A stretch of 33,860 bases of DNA. Origin: Pseudomonas cedrina subsp. fulgida (GTDB lineage: Bacteria; Pseudomonadota; Gammaproteobacteria; Pseudomonadales; Pseudomonadaceae). Shown piece after piece: positions 1 through 10,115 of the stretch. The stretch covers positions 1 to 33,860 of the forward strand of contig JAFHKH010000224.1 in assembly GCA_016937595.1 (NCBI GenBank). The letters run 5' to 3'. Made by a program: the position numbers and the translations under genes. The notes beneath the pieces are model-generated. The model saw only the letters and a program-made list of their open reading frames with translations, was not told the DNA's origin and did no database searches. Position 1 is the stretch's first letter. The number at the start of each line of letters is the position of its first letter.

Positions 1-46
1 CAACTTCAACCACTTGCGCTTCCGATCTCTCGTTAGCGGGAGGCGA
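1..46 (-). other. rRNA operon leader (5' part only)
   Basis: Read on the minus strand, this is transcribed DNA just downstream of the P2 promoter. It contains GATCGGAAGCGCAAGTGG, which I recognise from Pseudomonas 16S rRNA leaders. The rRNA genes would lie to the left of position 1, so no mature rRNA is present. The assignment rests on the promoter pair, this leader text, and the known rrn operon next to msrQ in P. aeruginosa. Confidence 0.7.
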
Positions 47-74
47 ATTCTACAGCGTTACACGCTGCTGTCAA
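47..74 (-). promoter_or_regulatory. rRNA operon promoter P2
   Basis: On the minus strand a perfect -35 TTGACA (69-74) is followed after 16 bp by a -10 TAGAAT (47-52). A GC-rich GCGCCTCCC-like discriminator follows, which is typical of stringently controlled stable-RNA promoters. It fires leftward out of the window. Confidence 0.8.
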
Positions 75-112
75 CACCTCTTTTTCTCCGCTTTCGACCG
101 AGAAGATCGAAA

Positions 113-125
113 CGTTAATAGAGCC
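113..125 (-). promoter_or_regulatory. boxA-like antitermination element
   Basis: The minus strand reads GGCTCTATTAACG, close to the rrn boxA core TGCTCTTTAACA. It lies between P1 and P2, so only P1 transcripts would carry it. The usual boxA just before 16S lies outside the window. The match is imperfect and the call is tentative. Confidence 0.35.
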
Positions 126-249
126 AAACAACACTGCTCTACCAACTCCTTCTGGGCTTCGGTGAACTGAAGCAAGTCGCTGTCGAATCCCGCATAACTC
201 TTTGTTTACCAAGGAGTTTTCCGTTTCGACTGCGCCGGAAGTGGGGCGA

Positions 250-277
250 ATTATAGACTTCCAGAATCTGCCGTCAA
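250..277 (-). promoter_or_regulatory. rRNA operon promoter P1
   Basis: On the minus strand -35 TTGACG (272-277) and a perfect -10 TATAAT (250-255) are separated by 16 bp. They are followed by a GCCCCAC discriminator and preceded by an AT-rich stretch (278-292) that could act as an UP element. The -35 box begins only 7 bp after the msrQ stop codon, so msrQ transcription would run straight into the rRNA operon unless stopped. Confidence 0.8.
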
Positions 278-284
278 CCCTTAA

Positions 285-905
285 TTACGCTTTTGTTGCA
301 GGAAGTGGCTTTTTCGCAATAAGGCGGGGGATTCGCCGCATTACAGGGGGTATCCGTAACACCAGCAGCAACGCACCGATAGAGGCATAGATAGCCCACT
401 CCTTCAAGTCCGCCCGCACGATCCACAACATATGCAGCAAGCCAAGCCCAAGAATCACATACACGAGGCGATGCAGCTTCTTCCAACGACTGCCGAGCCG
501 ACGCTGACTGTAGCGATTCGACGTCACCGCCAGTACCAGCAGCGACAGGAACCCCAACGTACCGACAATAATGTAGGGCCGCTTGCGCAACTCCACGCCC
601 AGCTGCGACCAATCCAGCCCGAGTACAAATACGCAATAAGCGGCCAGATGCAGCACAACGTAAGCAAAGCACCACAACCCCAACTGTCGGCGTACTGCGA
701 TCCACCCCGCCCAACCGCTCAGCTTCTGCAGCGGTGTCATTCCCAGAGTAATCAGCAGCAAGATCAACGTGCCCAGACCTAGCCGATCGACCAGCACTTT
801 GCCAGGATCAGGCCCCAGGGCAAAACTCCATGCTTCATACAACCAATACAGCGGCCATATCGCCGCCGCTAGAAAGACGCCAATGCGCCAGACGGGATAA
901 CGCAT
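285..905 (-). CDS. msrQ: MsrQ, haem membrane subunit of the MsrPQ methionine sulfoxide reductase
   Basis: This 206-residue inner-membrane protein has about six hydrophobic segments and belongs to the MsrQ/YedZ ferric-reductase-like family. It passes electrons from the quinone pool to periplasmic MsrP, which repairs oxidised methionines in envelope proteins. The N-terminus [18 protein letters not shown] and the internal [11 protein letters not shown] and [18 protein letters not shown] stretches, with their candidate haem-ligand histidines, fit the family. Its ATG shares one base with the msrP stop (TGATG), so the two genes are translationally coupled, with msrP first. The stop codon is immediately upstream of rRNA promoter P1, with no terminator visible between them. 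Confidence 0.93.
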   Translation of the reverse strand: MRYPVWRIGVFLAAAIWPLYWLYEAWSFALGPDPGKVLVDRLGLGTLILLLITLGMTPLQKLSGWAGWIAVRRQLGLWCFAYVVLHLAAYCVFVLGLDWSQLGVELRKRPYIIVGTLGFLSLLVLAVTSNRYSQRRLGSRWKKLHRLVYVILGLGLLHMLWIVRADLKEWAIYASIGALLLVLRIPPVMRRIPRLIAKKPLPATKA

Positions 906-1918
906 CAGTAGTTCTTCCGTAAATCCAGACCGGTATAGAGAGAAGCCACTTCATCCGAGTAGCCGTTGAACATCTGCGTCTCACGCACATTCGGACTGAA
1001 CAGACCACTGGGCAGACGACGCTCCCGTGCTTGGGTCCAACGTGGATGGTCGACCGTAGGGTTCACGTTCGCATAGAACCCATACTCGTCCGCGGCAATG
1101 CTCTGCCAGGTGGTTTTCGGCTGCTCGCTTACCAGACTGATGCGCACAATCGACTTCACACTTTTGAAGCCATACTTCCAAGGCACCACCAAGCGCAGCG
1201 GCGCGCCATTCTGATTAGGCAGTTCGCGCCCATACATGCCCACAGCCAGGATCGCCAGTGGATTCATCGCCTCATCCAGCCGCAAGCCTTCTACATACGG
1301 CCAGTCGATCAAGCCAAAACTGGAACGCTGCCCCGGCATGCTCTTGGGATCCTGCAGCGTTTCGAAGCGGATGTATTTGGCTTTGGAGGTCGGCTCAACC
1401 TGCTTGAGCAACGCCGAGATCGGAAAGCCGATCCATGGAATAACCATCGACCACGCCTCCACGCAGCGCAGGCGGTAGATGCGCTCCTCCAATTGATAGG
1501 GTTTCATGAAGTCTTCCAGGGCATAGCGGCCCGGCTTCGCCACCTCGCCATCGATCACCACACTCCACGGTTCGGTCTTCAGTGAACCCGCATTGGTTGC
1601 CGGGTCGCCCTTGCCGGTACCGAACTCATAGAAGTTGTTGTAGTGAGTCGCGTCCTTGAACGGCGTGATCGCTTCATCCTTTACCGTGATCGCCTGCCAT
1701 TGGGTGCTCGGCAGTTTTTCGGTAAACCAGTTCGGCGCCCTGCCCGCCTCGACATCAGCGTAGCGCGAGGCATCTGCGGCACTGGCCCAACGCGGCAAGC
1801 TGCTGGCCGCGAGGCCGGCGAGCGCACCACCGAGCAAGCTGCGGCGGGAAAGATAGAAGGACTCTGGAGTGACATCCGATTCGTGGCAATCGGACGCTTT
1901 AGGCAATTTGATTAACAT
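905..1918 (-). CDS. msrP: MsrP, periplasmic molybdopterin methionine sulfoxide reductase
   Basis: This 337-residue protein is the catalytic subunit of MsrPQ and reduces protein-bound methionine sulfoxide in the periplasm. A Tat signal is visible at residues 23-40 ([16 protein letters not shown]), which fits export of a folded, cofactor-loaded enzyme. The sulfite-oxidase-like molybdopterin fold follows, with Cys152 in [11 protein letters not shown] as the expected molybdenum ligand. Length matches E. coli MsrP (334 residues). A GGAG ribosome site lies 6-9 bases before the ATG. It forms an operon with msrQ and lies 63 bp after pssA, so it may also be reached by transcription from pssA. Confidence 0.95.
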   Translation of the reverse strand: MLIKLPKASDCHESDVTPESFYLSRRSLLGGALAGLAASSLPRWASAADASRYADVEAGRAPNWFTEKLPSTQWQAITVKDEAITPFKDATHYNNFYEFGTGKGDPATNAGSLKTEPWSVVIDGEVAKPGRYALEDFMKPYQLEERIYRLRCVEAWSMVIPWIGFPISALLKQVEPTSKAKYIRFETLQDPKSMPGQRSSFGLIDWPYVEGLRLDEAMNPLAILAVGMYGRELPNQNGAPLRLVVPWKYGFKSVKSIVRISLVSEQPKTTWQSIAADEYGFYANVNPTVDHPRWTQARERRLPSGLFSPNVRETQMFNGYSDEVASLYTGLDLRKNY

Positions 1919-1981
1919 GGCAACTCCGCAGCATTGGAGGACAGATACACCAATAGACTGCGGAGTATGGGCGAAATTACA

Positions 1982-2838
1982 TTAAGGCAATGTTTTGTCG
2001 CGGCGCAAATGCAGCAAATACTGAACCGGCCCCGAAGCGGCGTAGACCAGGAACGCCAGCAGTAGAATCCGCGGAGGATCACTGAACACGACGGCAAACA
2101 CCAGCACCACGGCCAGGATCGCCACAAAAGGCACGCGCCCCTTGAGGTCCAGCTCCTTGAAGCTGTTGTACTTGATGTTGCTGACCATCAACATGCCGGC
2201 CGCAGCCACCATCAAGGCCACCAGGAACGACATCTTCGAACCCTGAATGCCGTAATCACTGAACGCCCAGACGATACCCGCCACCACACCCGCAGCCGCC
2301 GGGCTGGCCAGACCATGAAGTAACGCTTGTCGGCGGTCCCCACCTGGGTATTGAAGCGCGCCAGGCGTAAAGCCGCGCCCGCGACATAAATGAAGGCCAC
2401 CATCCAGCCAACCTTGCCCATGTCACCCAGGGCCCAGGCAAATGCCAGCAACGCAGGGGCGACACCAAACGCGACCATGTCCGACAACGAGTCGTACTCG
2501 GCACCGAAGGCACTTTGTGTATTGGTCATGCGGGCCACGCGACCATCAAGGCCGTCGAGCACCATGGCCACGAAAATGGCGATGGCCGCAAAACCGAAAT
2601 ACTTGCTGGCATTCGCCGCATCACCTGCCGCCAGTGCGCTTTGGGCGCTCATGGAGTTGATGATGGAGTAGAAGCCGGCAAACAGATTCGCCGTGGTGAA
2701 CAGGTTGGGCAGCAGATAGATGCCACGATGCCGAACCTTGCGACCTTCGGCGTCATGTCCTTCTTCGACATGTTCATCGATGGGTAACAGGCTTTCGGCG
2801 TCAGAAGCCTGGCTTGGCTCTTCGGGACGTTCGCTCAT
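1982..2838 (-). CDS. pssA: PssA, CDP-diacylglycerol-serine O-phosphatidyltransferase (frameshifted in this sequence)
   Basis: This membrane enzyme makes phosphatidylserine from CDP-diacylglycerol and serine, the committed step to phosphatidylethanolamine. The CDP-alcohol phosphatidyltransferase signature DGLDGRVARMTNTQSAFGAEYDSLSD is split by residue limits here, but its key residues are visible: two Asp in DGLDGR, then Gly-Ala, then Asp in YDSLSD. The start is the ATG at 2838, preceded by AAGG, giving the usual MSERPEEP N-terminus rather than the longer frame. The reading frame breaks near 2313-2316. Up to there it reads KRYFM, and one frame over it continues GLASPAAAGVVAG to a normal C-terminus. 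Restoring one G (ATGGGT read as ATGGT) gives a 285-residue protein. Both halves are well conserved, so a sequencing error is likely. Confidence 0.9.
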
Positions 2839-2940
2839 GGACTTTACCTTGCAACGGTGTGAAAAAAATTCGACAAATACTTGCGGCGAGTGTTCGCCCG
2901 CAAACGATGCAGCTTTATACCAGAACCTGTCTGCCAAACG

Positions 2941-2966
2941 AAAAAACGCGGCCTAAGCCGCGTTTT
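2941..2966 (-). terminator. rho-independent terminator after ilvC
   Basis: A 10-bp perfect inverted repeat (2943-2952 with 2957-2966) has the 4-base loop CTAA. On the minus strand it ends in a run of six T, 18 bp past the ilvC stop. The plus strand also has a T run, so it could work in both directions, but no plus-strand gene reaches it. Confidence 0.85.
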
Positions 2967-2983
2967 CTGTTGATACGTACGAC

Positions 2984-4009
<1,026 letters not shown>

Positions 4010-4047
4010 CTATATATCCAGGCCGTAAGGCCATTCACTAATTTGGG

Positions 4048-4538
4048 TTAGACGCTAAGTACTTTGTCGCCACGGGCAATCCCGGTGACACCACTGCGTA
4101 CGGTTTCCAGAATCGAGGCCGTCCCGATCGACTGGATGAAGCTGTCCAGCTTGTCGCTTGTACCGGTCAGTTGCACGGTATAAACACTGGCGCTCACATC
4201 AACGATCTGCCGCGATAAATATCGGTGGTGCGCTTGATCTCGGCACGCTGGGCCCCCGTGGCCTTGACCTTGACCAGCATCAGCTCGCGCTCGATGTGGG
4301 CACTTTCGGACAGGTCGACCAGCTTGACCACTTCGATCAGCTTGTTGAGGTTCTTGGTGATCTGCTCGATCACCTCATCGTGGCCCACGGTGGTCAACGT
4401 CAGGCGCGACAGGGTCGGGTCTTCGGTCGGGGCCACGGTCAGGCTTTCGATGTTGTAGTTGCGTTGTGAAAACAGGCCGACAACACGAGACAGAGCGCCG
4501 GGTTCGTTCTCCAGAAGCAGGGAGATAATGTGCCGCAT
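4048..4538 (-). CDS. ilvN: IlvN/IlvH, acetolactate synthase regulatory subunit (frameshifted in this sequence)
   Basis: This is the small ACT-domain subunit that activates acetolactate synthase and gives it feedback inhibition by valine. The N-terminus MRHIISLLLENEPGALSR and the following VGLFSQRNYNIESL are the typical ACT domain. It starts 2 bp after the ilvB stop; the slightly longer frame beginning at 4568 overlaps ilvB and is not needed. The frame breaks near 4209: it reads IYRGRSLM then stop, while one frame over QIVDVSASVYTVQLTG continues to GDKVLSV and a TAA at 4048. Restoring one G/C (GGCCAG read as GGCAG) gives exactly 163 residues, the normal length. A sequencing error is therefore much more likely than a true loss of the C-terminal domain. 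Confidence 0.92.
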
Positions 4539-4540
4539 GA

Positions 4541-6265
4541 TTAAGTACGCTCCGTCTTGTTCAGCCACATATCGCGCATAGAGCCGTCCTTGATCTGCAT
4601 CGGGTAGACGTGCTCGCTGGTGTCCACCTTGATATCGATGAACACCAGGCGGTCCTTCATGGCGAACGCCTCTTCCATCTTCGGCTTCAGATCTTTCAAA
4701 TCGGTGATGCGAATGCCGACGTGGCCATAGGCTTCAACCAACTTGACGAAATCCGGCAGCGATTCCATGTAGGAATGGGAGTGACGGCTACCGTAGCTCA
4801 TGTCCTGCCACTGACGCACCATGCCCAGCACGCCGTTGTTCAGGCAGACGATCTTCACGGGAAGGCCGTACTGCAGGCATGTCGACAGTTCCTGGATGTT
4901 CATCTGGATGCTGCCTTCACCGGTGACGCATGCGACATCGGTATCCGGGAAGCTCAGTTTCACACCCATGGCCGCAGGGAAACCAAAGCCCATCGTGCCC
5001 AGGCCGCCGGAGTTGATCCAGCGGTTAGGCTTGTCGAACTTGTAGTACTGCGCCGCGAACATCTGGTGCTGGCCCACGTCGGAGGTGACGAAGGCATCGC
5101 CCTTGGTCACTTCGCACAGGGTCTCGATCACGGTTTGCGGCTTGATAATGCTGCCGTCGCCCTTGTCGTAAGGGAACAGGCCGCGGTCACCGCGCCATTC
5201 GTCGATCTGCTTCCACCAGCTGGCAACGGATTCCTTGTTCGGCGTTTCGCCAATGTCCTTGAGCGCAGCAACCATTTCGGTCAACACGCTTTCTACAGGA
5301 CCCACGATCGGCACGTCCGCCTTGATGGTCTTGGAAATGGACGCCGGGTCGATGTCGATATGGATGATCTTGGCATTCGGGCAGAACTTGCTCGCGCCGT
5401 TGATCACGCGATCATCGAAACGTGCGCCCACTGCCAGGATCACGTCGGCATGGTGCATAGCCAGGTTGGCGGTGTAGCTGCCGTGCATGCCGAGCATGCC
5501 GACGAACTGACGGTCCGAACCGGGGAACGCGCCGAGGCCCATCAAGGTGTTGGTCACTGGCAGGTTGAGCAGCTTGGCCAATTCGGTCAACGGTGCGGAA
5601 CCGCCGCCCAGAATCACGCCACCACCGGAGTACAGTACTGGGCGCTTGGCCGCCAGGAGCATTTCCGCGGCCTTGCGGATCTGCCCTGAGTGCCCACGGA
5701 CGGCCGGGCTGTAGGAGCGCAGCTTGGCTTTCTTCGGGAAGATGTATTCGAATTTTTCAGCCGGGTTGGTCATGTCTTTCGGGATATCGACCACGACAGG
5801 ACCCGGACGACCGGACTGTGCGAGGTAAAACGCCTTCTTCATGACTTCCGGGATTTCCGAGGCATGCTTGATCATGAAGCTGTGTTTCACGATCGGCCGG
5901 GAGATACCGATCATGTCGGTTTCCTGGAATGCATCGGTACCGACCATGGTGCTGGCGACCTGGCCAGAAATGACCACCATCGGGATGGAGTCCATGTACG
6001 CAGTCGCGATGCCAGTAATGGCATTGGTCGCGCCAGGGCCGGACGTTACCAGGACCACGCCGGCTTTACCGGTGGCACGGGCATAACCGTCAGCCATATG
6101 GGTCGCGGCCTGTTCATGGCGAACCAGGATGTGGGTAACAGCCGGTTCCTTGAACAGTGCGTCGTAGACATGCAGCAGAGCACCACCCGGGTACCCGTAG
6201 ATATAGTCGACGCCTTCGTCACGCAAAAAGCGGACGAGCATCTCACCGCCAGATAAAAGCTCCAC
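4541..6265 (-). CDS. ilvB: IlvB/IlvI, acetolactate synthase large subunit
   Basis: This thiamine-diphosphate enzyme condenses pyruvate with pyruvate or 2-oxobutyrate, the first committed step of branched-chain amino acid synthesis. The catalytic Glu is in [16 protein letters not shown] (residue 51), the FAD/pyruvate-oxidase-like middle domain follows, and the TPP/Mg motif is in [13 protein letters not shown] with NN about 25 residues later. I chose the GTG at 6265 because a GAGG ribosome site lies 8 bases upstream and it gives 574 residues, the usual length; a GTG at 6274 is the alternative. It is first in the operon with ilvN and ilvC, behind a leader of about 260 nt. It is often named ilvI or ilvG in Pseudomonas. 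Confidence 0.95.
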   Translation of the reverse strand: MELLSGGEMLVRFLRDEGVDYIYGYPGGALLHVYDALFKEPAVTHILVRHEQAATHMADGYARATGKAGVVLVTSGPGATNAITGIATAYMDSIPMVVISGQVASTMVGTDAFQETDMIGISRPIVKHSFMIKHASEIPEVMKKAFYLAQSGRPGPVVVDIPKDMTNPAEKFEYIFPKKAKLRSYSPAVRGHSGQIRKAAEMLLAAKRPVLYSGGGVILGGGSAPLTELAKLLNLPVTNTLMGLGAFPGSDRQFVGMLGMHGSYTANLAMHHADVILAVGARFDDRVINGASKFCPNAKIIHIDIDPASISKTIKADVPIVGPVESVLTEMVAALKDIGETPNKESVASWWKQIDEWRGDRGLFPYDKGDGSIIKPQTVIETLCEVTKGDAFVTSDVGQHQMFAAQYYKFDKPNRWINSGGLGTMGFGFPAAMGVKLSFPDTDVACVTGEGSIQMNIQELSTCLQYGLPVKIVCLNNGVLGMVRQWQDMSYGSRHSHSYMESLPDFVKLVEAYGHVGIRITDLKDLKPKMEEAFAMKDRLVFIDIKVDTSEHVYPMQIKDGSMRDMWLNKTERT

Positions 6266-6274
6266 GTTGTTCAC

Positions 6275-6530
6275 CTCTAAAACGCCAGAATACCGTCCGT
6301 TGAAAACCGACGGGTCTTAATAGGTTTACTTCTCAACAGAGCATGAGCGACGGTGGTCGCCGACTACGTCAGCACTGACTGAGCAAGTATTGGGATCGTC
6401 CCAAGTGTTGCGGGCTTTTCCCACCCAGCGCGAGGTAACGCGTTGCGGGTGTTACAGGTCGGCGCGGATGTGCGCCTCATGATCTGCTGAGCGGGGCTGC
6501 TTCTGGCAGTCCCGATACAGCGGACTTTGG
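6275..6530 (-). promoter_or_regulatory. long untranslated leader of the ilv operon
   Basis: About 260 nt separate the predicted transcription start from ilvB, long enough for attenuation or riboregulation. The minus strand contains a perfect TTGGGA-CGA-TCCCAA hairpin (6390-6404) and an open frame of 38 codons (6364-6480, ATG to TAG). That frame includes several Leu, Ile and Val codons near its end but lacks a clear ribosome site. I see no classic run of branched-chain codons followed by a terminator, so the mechanism is unresolved. Confidence 0.4.
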
Positions 6531-6559
6531 ATTCTTCTGTTTCAGGCCCTCCAAGTCAA
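6531..6559 (-). promoter_or_regulatory. sigma-70 promoter for the ilv operon
   Basis: The minus strand has -35 TTGACT (6554-6559), a 17-bp spacer and -10 AAGAAT (6531-6536). An AT-rich TTGGAAAAAAGCGCAATTAT stretch lies just upstream. The start would fall near 6524. The -35 is strong and the -10 matches four of six consensus bases. Confidence 0.6.
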
Positions 6560-6667
6560 GCAATAATTGCGCTTTTTTCCAACTAAGCGCATGAGAACGC
6601 AGAAGAAAGGGCTTTGAGGAGGGATAAAACTCGCCTGAATGTCGTCAAGCGGTAGAAATGTGCGCAA

Positions 6668-6690
6668 GACTGCCGGAAAACCCGGCAGTC
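6668..6690 (-). terminator. hairpin terminator after yqcC
   Basis: A perfect 9-bp stem (6668-6676 with 6682-6690) with a 5-base loop lies 7 bp past the yqcC stop. The following minus-strand sequence, CTTGCGC, is a poor T tract, so termination may be partial. It closes the mrcB-lpoP-yqcC group. Confidence 0.6.
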
Positions 6691-6696
6691 AGGCAA

Positions 6697-7026
6697 TTAA
6701 CGAGCGTCAGCGATCAATTGGTCGAACTTTTTCAGCGCGTTGCGCAATCCAAGGCTTTCCAGCGGGCGGTCGGCATAGACCATCTCGGCCATTTCCAGAA
6801 TGCCTGATGCATTGGGCAGCGGCAGATCCTGTTCGAGGATTTTCTTCATGCGCACCAGGAAGATCCATTGCAGCCACTGGTGAAAGTCCAGGGTGTCCAC
6901 CGAAAAAGGCTCGACGCTGCTGAGCGCCTCGGCGCTGGGGGACACTTCGTCCCACCAGCCTTGCACGCGCAACTCGCGCTCAATCAGCAGTAACTGTTCG
7001 GCAATCGCCGGAAAGCGTGCATCCAT
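6697..7026 (-). CDS. yqcC: YqcC family protein (DUF446)
   Basis: This small cytosolic protein of 109 residues belongs to the YqcC/DUF446 family, recognised from MDARFPAIAEQLLLIERELR and the FHQWLQWIFLVRMKKI core. The length equals that of E. coli YqcC. In enterobacteria the gene sits beside the tRNA pseudouridine synthase gene truC; here it follows lpoP instead, with its ATG sharing one base with the lpoP stop (TGATG). The family has no established biochemical function that I can name. It is predicted to be all helical and has no signal peptide. Confidence 0.85.
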   Translation of the reverse strand: MDARFPAIAEQLLLIERELRVQGWWDEVSPSAEALSSVEPFSVDTLDFHQWLQWIFLVRMKKILEQDLPLPNASGILEMAEMVYADRPLESLGLRNALKKFDQLIADAR

Positions 7027-7760
7027 CAGAGGTTGACCTTGGCTTTCTGTCGCGCCTGGGCAGCACCGGCGGCATCACCTTGTGCGGCACGCGCGTCACC
7101 AATCAACGCCCACAGGCTGGCTTGCAGGTCGGGACGGCCGTTGGCCAGCGACAAGCCACGACGAGCGAACTGCTCCGCTTGAGGTGCGTCGCCCTGGGCC
7201 ATGCGTACCTGGGCCAGGCGATACAACACTTGCGGCTCACGCGGGGCAACGCGCTGGGCACGCTCGAGACTTGACGATGCGCCGTTCAGATCGCCACCCG
7301 CCTGCTGTTGCTGGGCCGTGGTGAGCAAGGCCAGCACCGGGCCGTCCAGTTGCTCGTCAGCCGACAGGCCGCCGGCGCTGGAGGACGATGGGATGCCGCT
7401 CGGCGTCGACGGCATATTGTAGGTGCCCTGGTTGATCGGCGCGGTTTGGATCGGCGCAGTGTCGATCGGCCCCGAGCTGCTAGGCCCTGGCGTCCACGGC
7501 TCCGCCCTGATGGGCGCCGAGGTCGCCGCGCCACCGCCCGGCACCATCACCACCACGCCCGAATCCTGCGGCATAGCCTGGGTGGCGGCCTGGGCTGGGC
7601 GATTGGTCACGGTCTGGCGGAAACCGCCATTGGCCGAAATCCGGTCGCTATTGGAAACGGCTGTGCTCGAGTCCACCACGGGAATGGAGCCGCGCTGCAC
7701 GCTGGAGCAACCGCCGAGCAAAGCCAGAGCTGTAATCGCTGGAATCCAAAACTTGTTCAC
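7026..7760 (-). CDS. lpoP: LpoP-type TPR lipoprotein, probable PBP1b activator
   Basis: This 244-residue outer-membrane lipoprotein has a signal peptide with lipobox LLGGC, giving lipidation at Cys18. A Pro/Ser/Ala-rich linker of roughly 100 residues follows (about 25-130), then TPR-like helical repeats (about 135-244, including LERAQRVAPREPQVLYRLA). In P. aeruginosa the TPR lipoprotein LpoP, encoded next to the PBP1b gene, stimulates that synthase and replaces the unrelated enterobacterial LpoB. The same adjacency is seen here, 16 bp after mrcB. It starts at a GTG with a GAGGG ribosome site. Function is inferred from position and architecture. Confidence 0.85.
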   Translation of the reverse strand: MNKFWIPAITALALLGGCSSVQRGSIPVVDSSTAVSNSDRISANGGFRQTVTNRPAQAATQAMPQDSGVVVMVPGGGAATSAPIRAEPWTPGPSSSGPIDTAPIQTAPINQGTYNMPSTPSGIPSSSSAGGLSADEQLDGPVLALLTTAQQQQAGGDLNGASSSLERAQRVAPREPQVLYRLAQVRMAQGDAPQAEQFARRGLSLANGRPDLQASLWALIGDARAAQGDAAGAAQARQKAKVNL

Positions 7761-7776
7761 TTGAAACCCTCTTTGC

Positions 7777-10101
7777 TTAATTCATCCAGCCCTTGACCCA
7801 ATCCATCACCGATTCCGCGCTGGCAGGGGCACTGCCACCGCACGCAGCGCCGGGTGGCGGTTCGCTGCCGCGAATATACGGCATCTGCACCGCGCCCGGA
7901 CAGTTGGCATCCGAGCCTTGGCCCGTGTGCGGATCAATCCAGGCCTGCACGATGTTATCCGGCTGCGGCATGTTCAGCGGCAACGGGTCGGCCTTGCGCA
8001 TGAAACTGGTCCAGACCTGCAGCGCACCGGTAGCGCCGGTGAATGGGGTCTTGCCGTTATCGTCGCGCCCCAGCCACACCACCGCCAGCACGTCCTGGCC
8101 GAAGCCGGCGAACCAACTGTCGCGCGAATCGTTACTGGTACCGGTCTTGCCTGCCAACGTCAGGTTGGACGGCAGGACTTTATAGACGGAGCTGCCCGTA
8201 CCTTCACGCATGACGCGCTGCATGGCGTTCTGGATCAGGTAGATGGAGCCCGCGTCGAACCGCTGCTGAATCTGGAACGGATAGCGCTTGAGCGGCTCGC
8301 CCTCGGCGGTGAGCACACTGCGGATCCCGCGCATCGGCGTGTTGAAGCCACCGTTGGCGAGGGTCTGGTACATGGTCGCCACTTCCATGGGCGTCATCGC
8401 ACCGGCACCCAGCAGGATAGAAGGAAAGGCTGGGAATTCACGGGTGATCCCCAGGCGCGCCAAGGTTTTCAGGACGTTCGGCACACCGACTTCAAGCCCA
8501 AGCCGTGACGTGGAAATATTGTAGGAGTGCGCCAGCCCCTGATAGAGAAACACCGTACCGTGGGAACGACGGTCGAAGTTCTGCGGCGTCCATACCTGGC
8601 CATCAGCCCCTTTGACTGACAACGGATCATCCGACAGCCAACTGGTCAGGGTGTATTTGCTCGGTTTTTCCAAGGCGGTCAGGTAAACGGCCGGTTTGAC
8701 CAGCGAGCCGATCGGCCGCACCGCATCCAGCGCGCGGTTGAAACCGGCAAAGCTGGCCTGGCGACTGCCGATCATGGCCTGCACTTCACCGGTTTCCGGG
8801 TTGGTCACGACCATTGCCGCTTCGACTTCGTCCGAGCCTTTACGGCCCGTCAGCCGCTTGAAGGTGTCGTTGACCGACGCTTCGGCCTTCATCTGCAGGA
8901 TCGGGTCGAAACTGGTGAAAATCCGCAGGCCCTCTTCGGTCAAGTCTTCGTCGCGGTAGTCTTCACGCAACTGGCGTTTGACCAGGTCGATAAAGCCTGG
9001 GAAGGAGCTGTCCGCCAATTTGCCGCGCGTGGTGACACCCAACGGCATTTTCTTCGCGGCAGCCACTTGCTCCGCCGTGGCAACGCCTTGTTGCTCGAGC
9101 ACATCGAGCACCAGGTTGCGGCGCTCCAGTGCACGCTCAGGGTTGCGGCGCGGGTTGTAGTAGGAAGGCCCCTTGACCATGCCCACCAGCAACGCGACCT
9201 GATGCAACTTCAGTTCGGACAGCGGCTGACCAAAGAAGAACTGGCTGGCCAACCCAAAACCGTGCACCGCGCGCTGGCCGTCCTGGCCGACGAAGACCTC
9301 ATTGAGGTATGCCTCGAGGATTTCCTGCTTGCTGTAGTGCAGTTCCAGCAGCATCGCCATCATGGCTTCGGTGAGCTTGCGGGTCAGGCTGCGCTCGCTG
9401 GTCAGGTAGAAGTTCTTGACCAATTGTTGCGTCAGCGTACTGCCGCCCTGGGTCATCTTGCCGCCGGAGGTATTCACCCAGACCGCGCGGGCGATCGACT
9501 TCGGGGAAACGCCCCAGTGGTGATAGAAATCGCGGTCTTCGACGGCCACCAGGGTTTCCAGCAGGAACGGCGGCACTTGATCAAGCTTGATCAGGATGCG
9601 GTCTTCAAGATTTTTCGGATAAATGCCGCCGATCATCAGCGGTTCCAGGCGCACCACGGGCAGCTTGGAGCCGTTGAGTGACGACAACTCCGCGACGTAA
9701 TCGCCGGAAAACCGCACGCGCACCGGCTGGGCTTTTTCCAGGCCTTCGTAGAACTGGAAGCCCCGGGTATTGAGGTCGACGGTATTACCGCTGACAGCGG
9801 CCGCCCCCGGACCGTTGCTCACAGGTTCGCGGCGGTAGCCCAAGGCGTCGAGTTCAGTGAGGAAGTCGTCCTTGCTCAGCTTCTGGCCGGTGAACAATTC
9901 CAGCGGGCGCGCGTACACCTTGGCCGGAATGGTCCAGCGCTTGCCGGAGAATTTCTCCTGGACCACAGCGTCGAGGTACACCGCAAAGCCGGCGAGCACG
10001 ACGAGGCCCACCAAGCCGAGCTTGAGCGCCCAGCCCAGCCAAGGGCGCAGGCCGGGGGAAGGAGGTTTTTTACGGGAACGGGGAGATCGGGTTCGAGTCA
10101 T
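7777..10101 (-). CDS. mrcB: Penicillin-binding protein 1B, bifunctional peptidoglycan synthase
   Basis: This 774-residue class A penicillin-binding protein polymerises and cross-links peptidoglycan in the periplasm. A basic cytoplasmic tail (1-20) is followed by one membrane helix (about 22-44), a UB2H-type domain (about 50-150) and the GT51 glycosyltransferase, with catalytic Glu188 in VEDRDFYHHWG and the TQGGSTLTQQ motif. The transpeptidase has its SLVK motif at Ser466, SYN at 526-528 and KTG at 652-654. All key residues are present. It is first in the mrcB-lpoP-yqcC group. A perfect TATAAT lies only 8 bp before the ATG, leaving almost no leader if that box is used. Confidence 0.96.
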   Translation of the reverse strand: MTRTRSPRSRKKPPSPGLRPWLGWALKLGLVGLVVLAGFAVYLDAVVQEKFSGKRWTIPAKVYARPLELFTGQKLSKDDFLTELDALGYRREPVSNGPGAAAVSGNTVDLNTRGFQFYEGLEKAQPVRVRFSGDYVAELSSLNGSKLPVVRLEPLMIGGIYPKNLEDRILIKLDQVPPFLLETLVAVEDRDFYHHWGVSPKSIARAVWVNTSGGKMTQGGSTLTQQLVKNFYLTSERSLTRKLTEAMMAMLLELHYSKQEILEAYLNEVFVGQDGQRAVHGFGLASQFFFGQPLSELKLHQVALLVGMVKGPSYYNPRRNPERALERRNLVLDVLEQQGVATAEQVAAAKKMPLGVTTRGKLADSSFPGFIDLVKRQLREDYRDEDLTEEGLRIFTSFDPILQMKAEASVNDTFKRLTGRKGSDEVEAAMVVTNPETGEVQAMIGSRQASFAGFNRALDAVRPIGSLVKPAVYLTALEKPSKYTLTSWLSDDPLSVKGADGQVWTPQNFDRRSHGTVFLYQGLAHSYNISTSRLGLEVGVPNVLKTLARLGITREFPAFPSILLGAGAMTPMEVATMYQTLANGGFNTPMRGIRSVLTAEGEPLKRYPFQIQQRFDAGSIYLIQNAMQRVMREGTGSSVYKVLPSNLTLAGKTGTSNDSRDSWFAGFGQDVLAVVWLGRDDNGKTPFTGATGALQVWTSFMRKADPLPLNMPQPDNIVQAWIDPHTGQGSDANCPGAVQMPYIRGSEPPPGAACGGSAPASAESVMDWVKGWMN

Positions 10102-10109
10102 GGCGGCGG

Positions 10110-10115
10110 ATTATA
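10110..10115 (-). promoter_or_regulatory. -10 box upstream of mrcB
   Basis: The minus strand has a perfect TATAAT here. The best -35 is weak (TGTTGA, 16 bp upstream). The predicted start near 10103 would put the mrcB ATG almost at the 5' end of the mRNA. Confidence 0.4.

Noticed and set aside
202-390. 62-codon plus-strand frame over the rRNA promoter
   Set aside because: It overlaps P1 and msrQ on the opposite strand and has no ribosome site or recognisable family.
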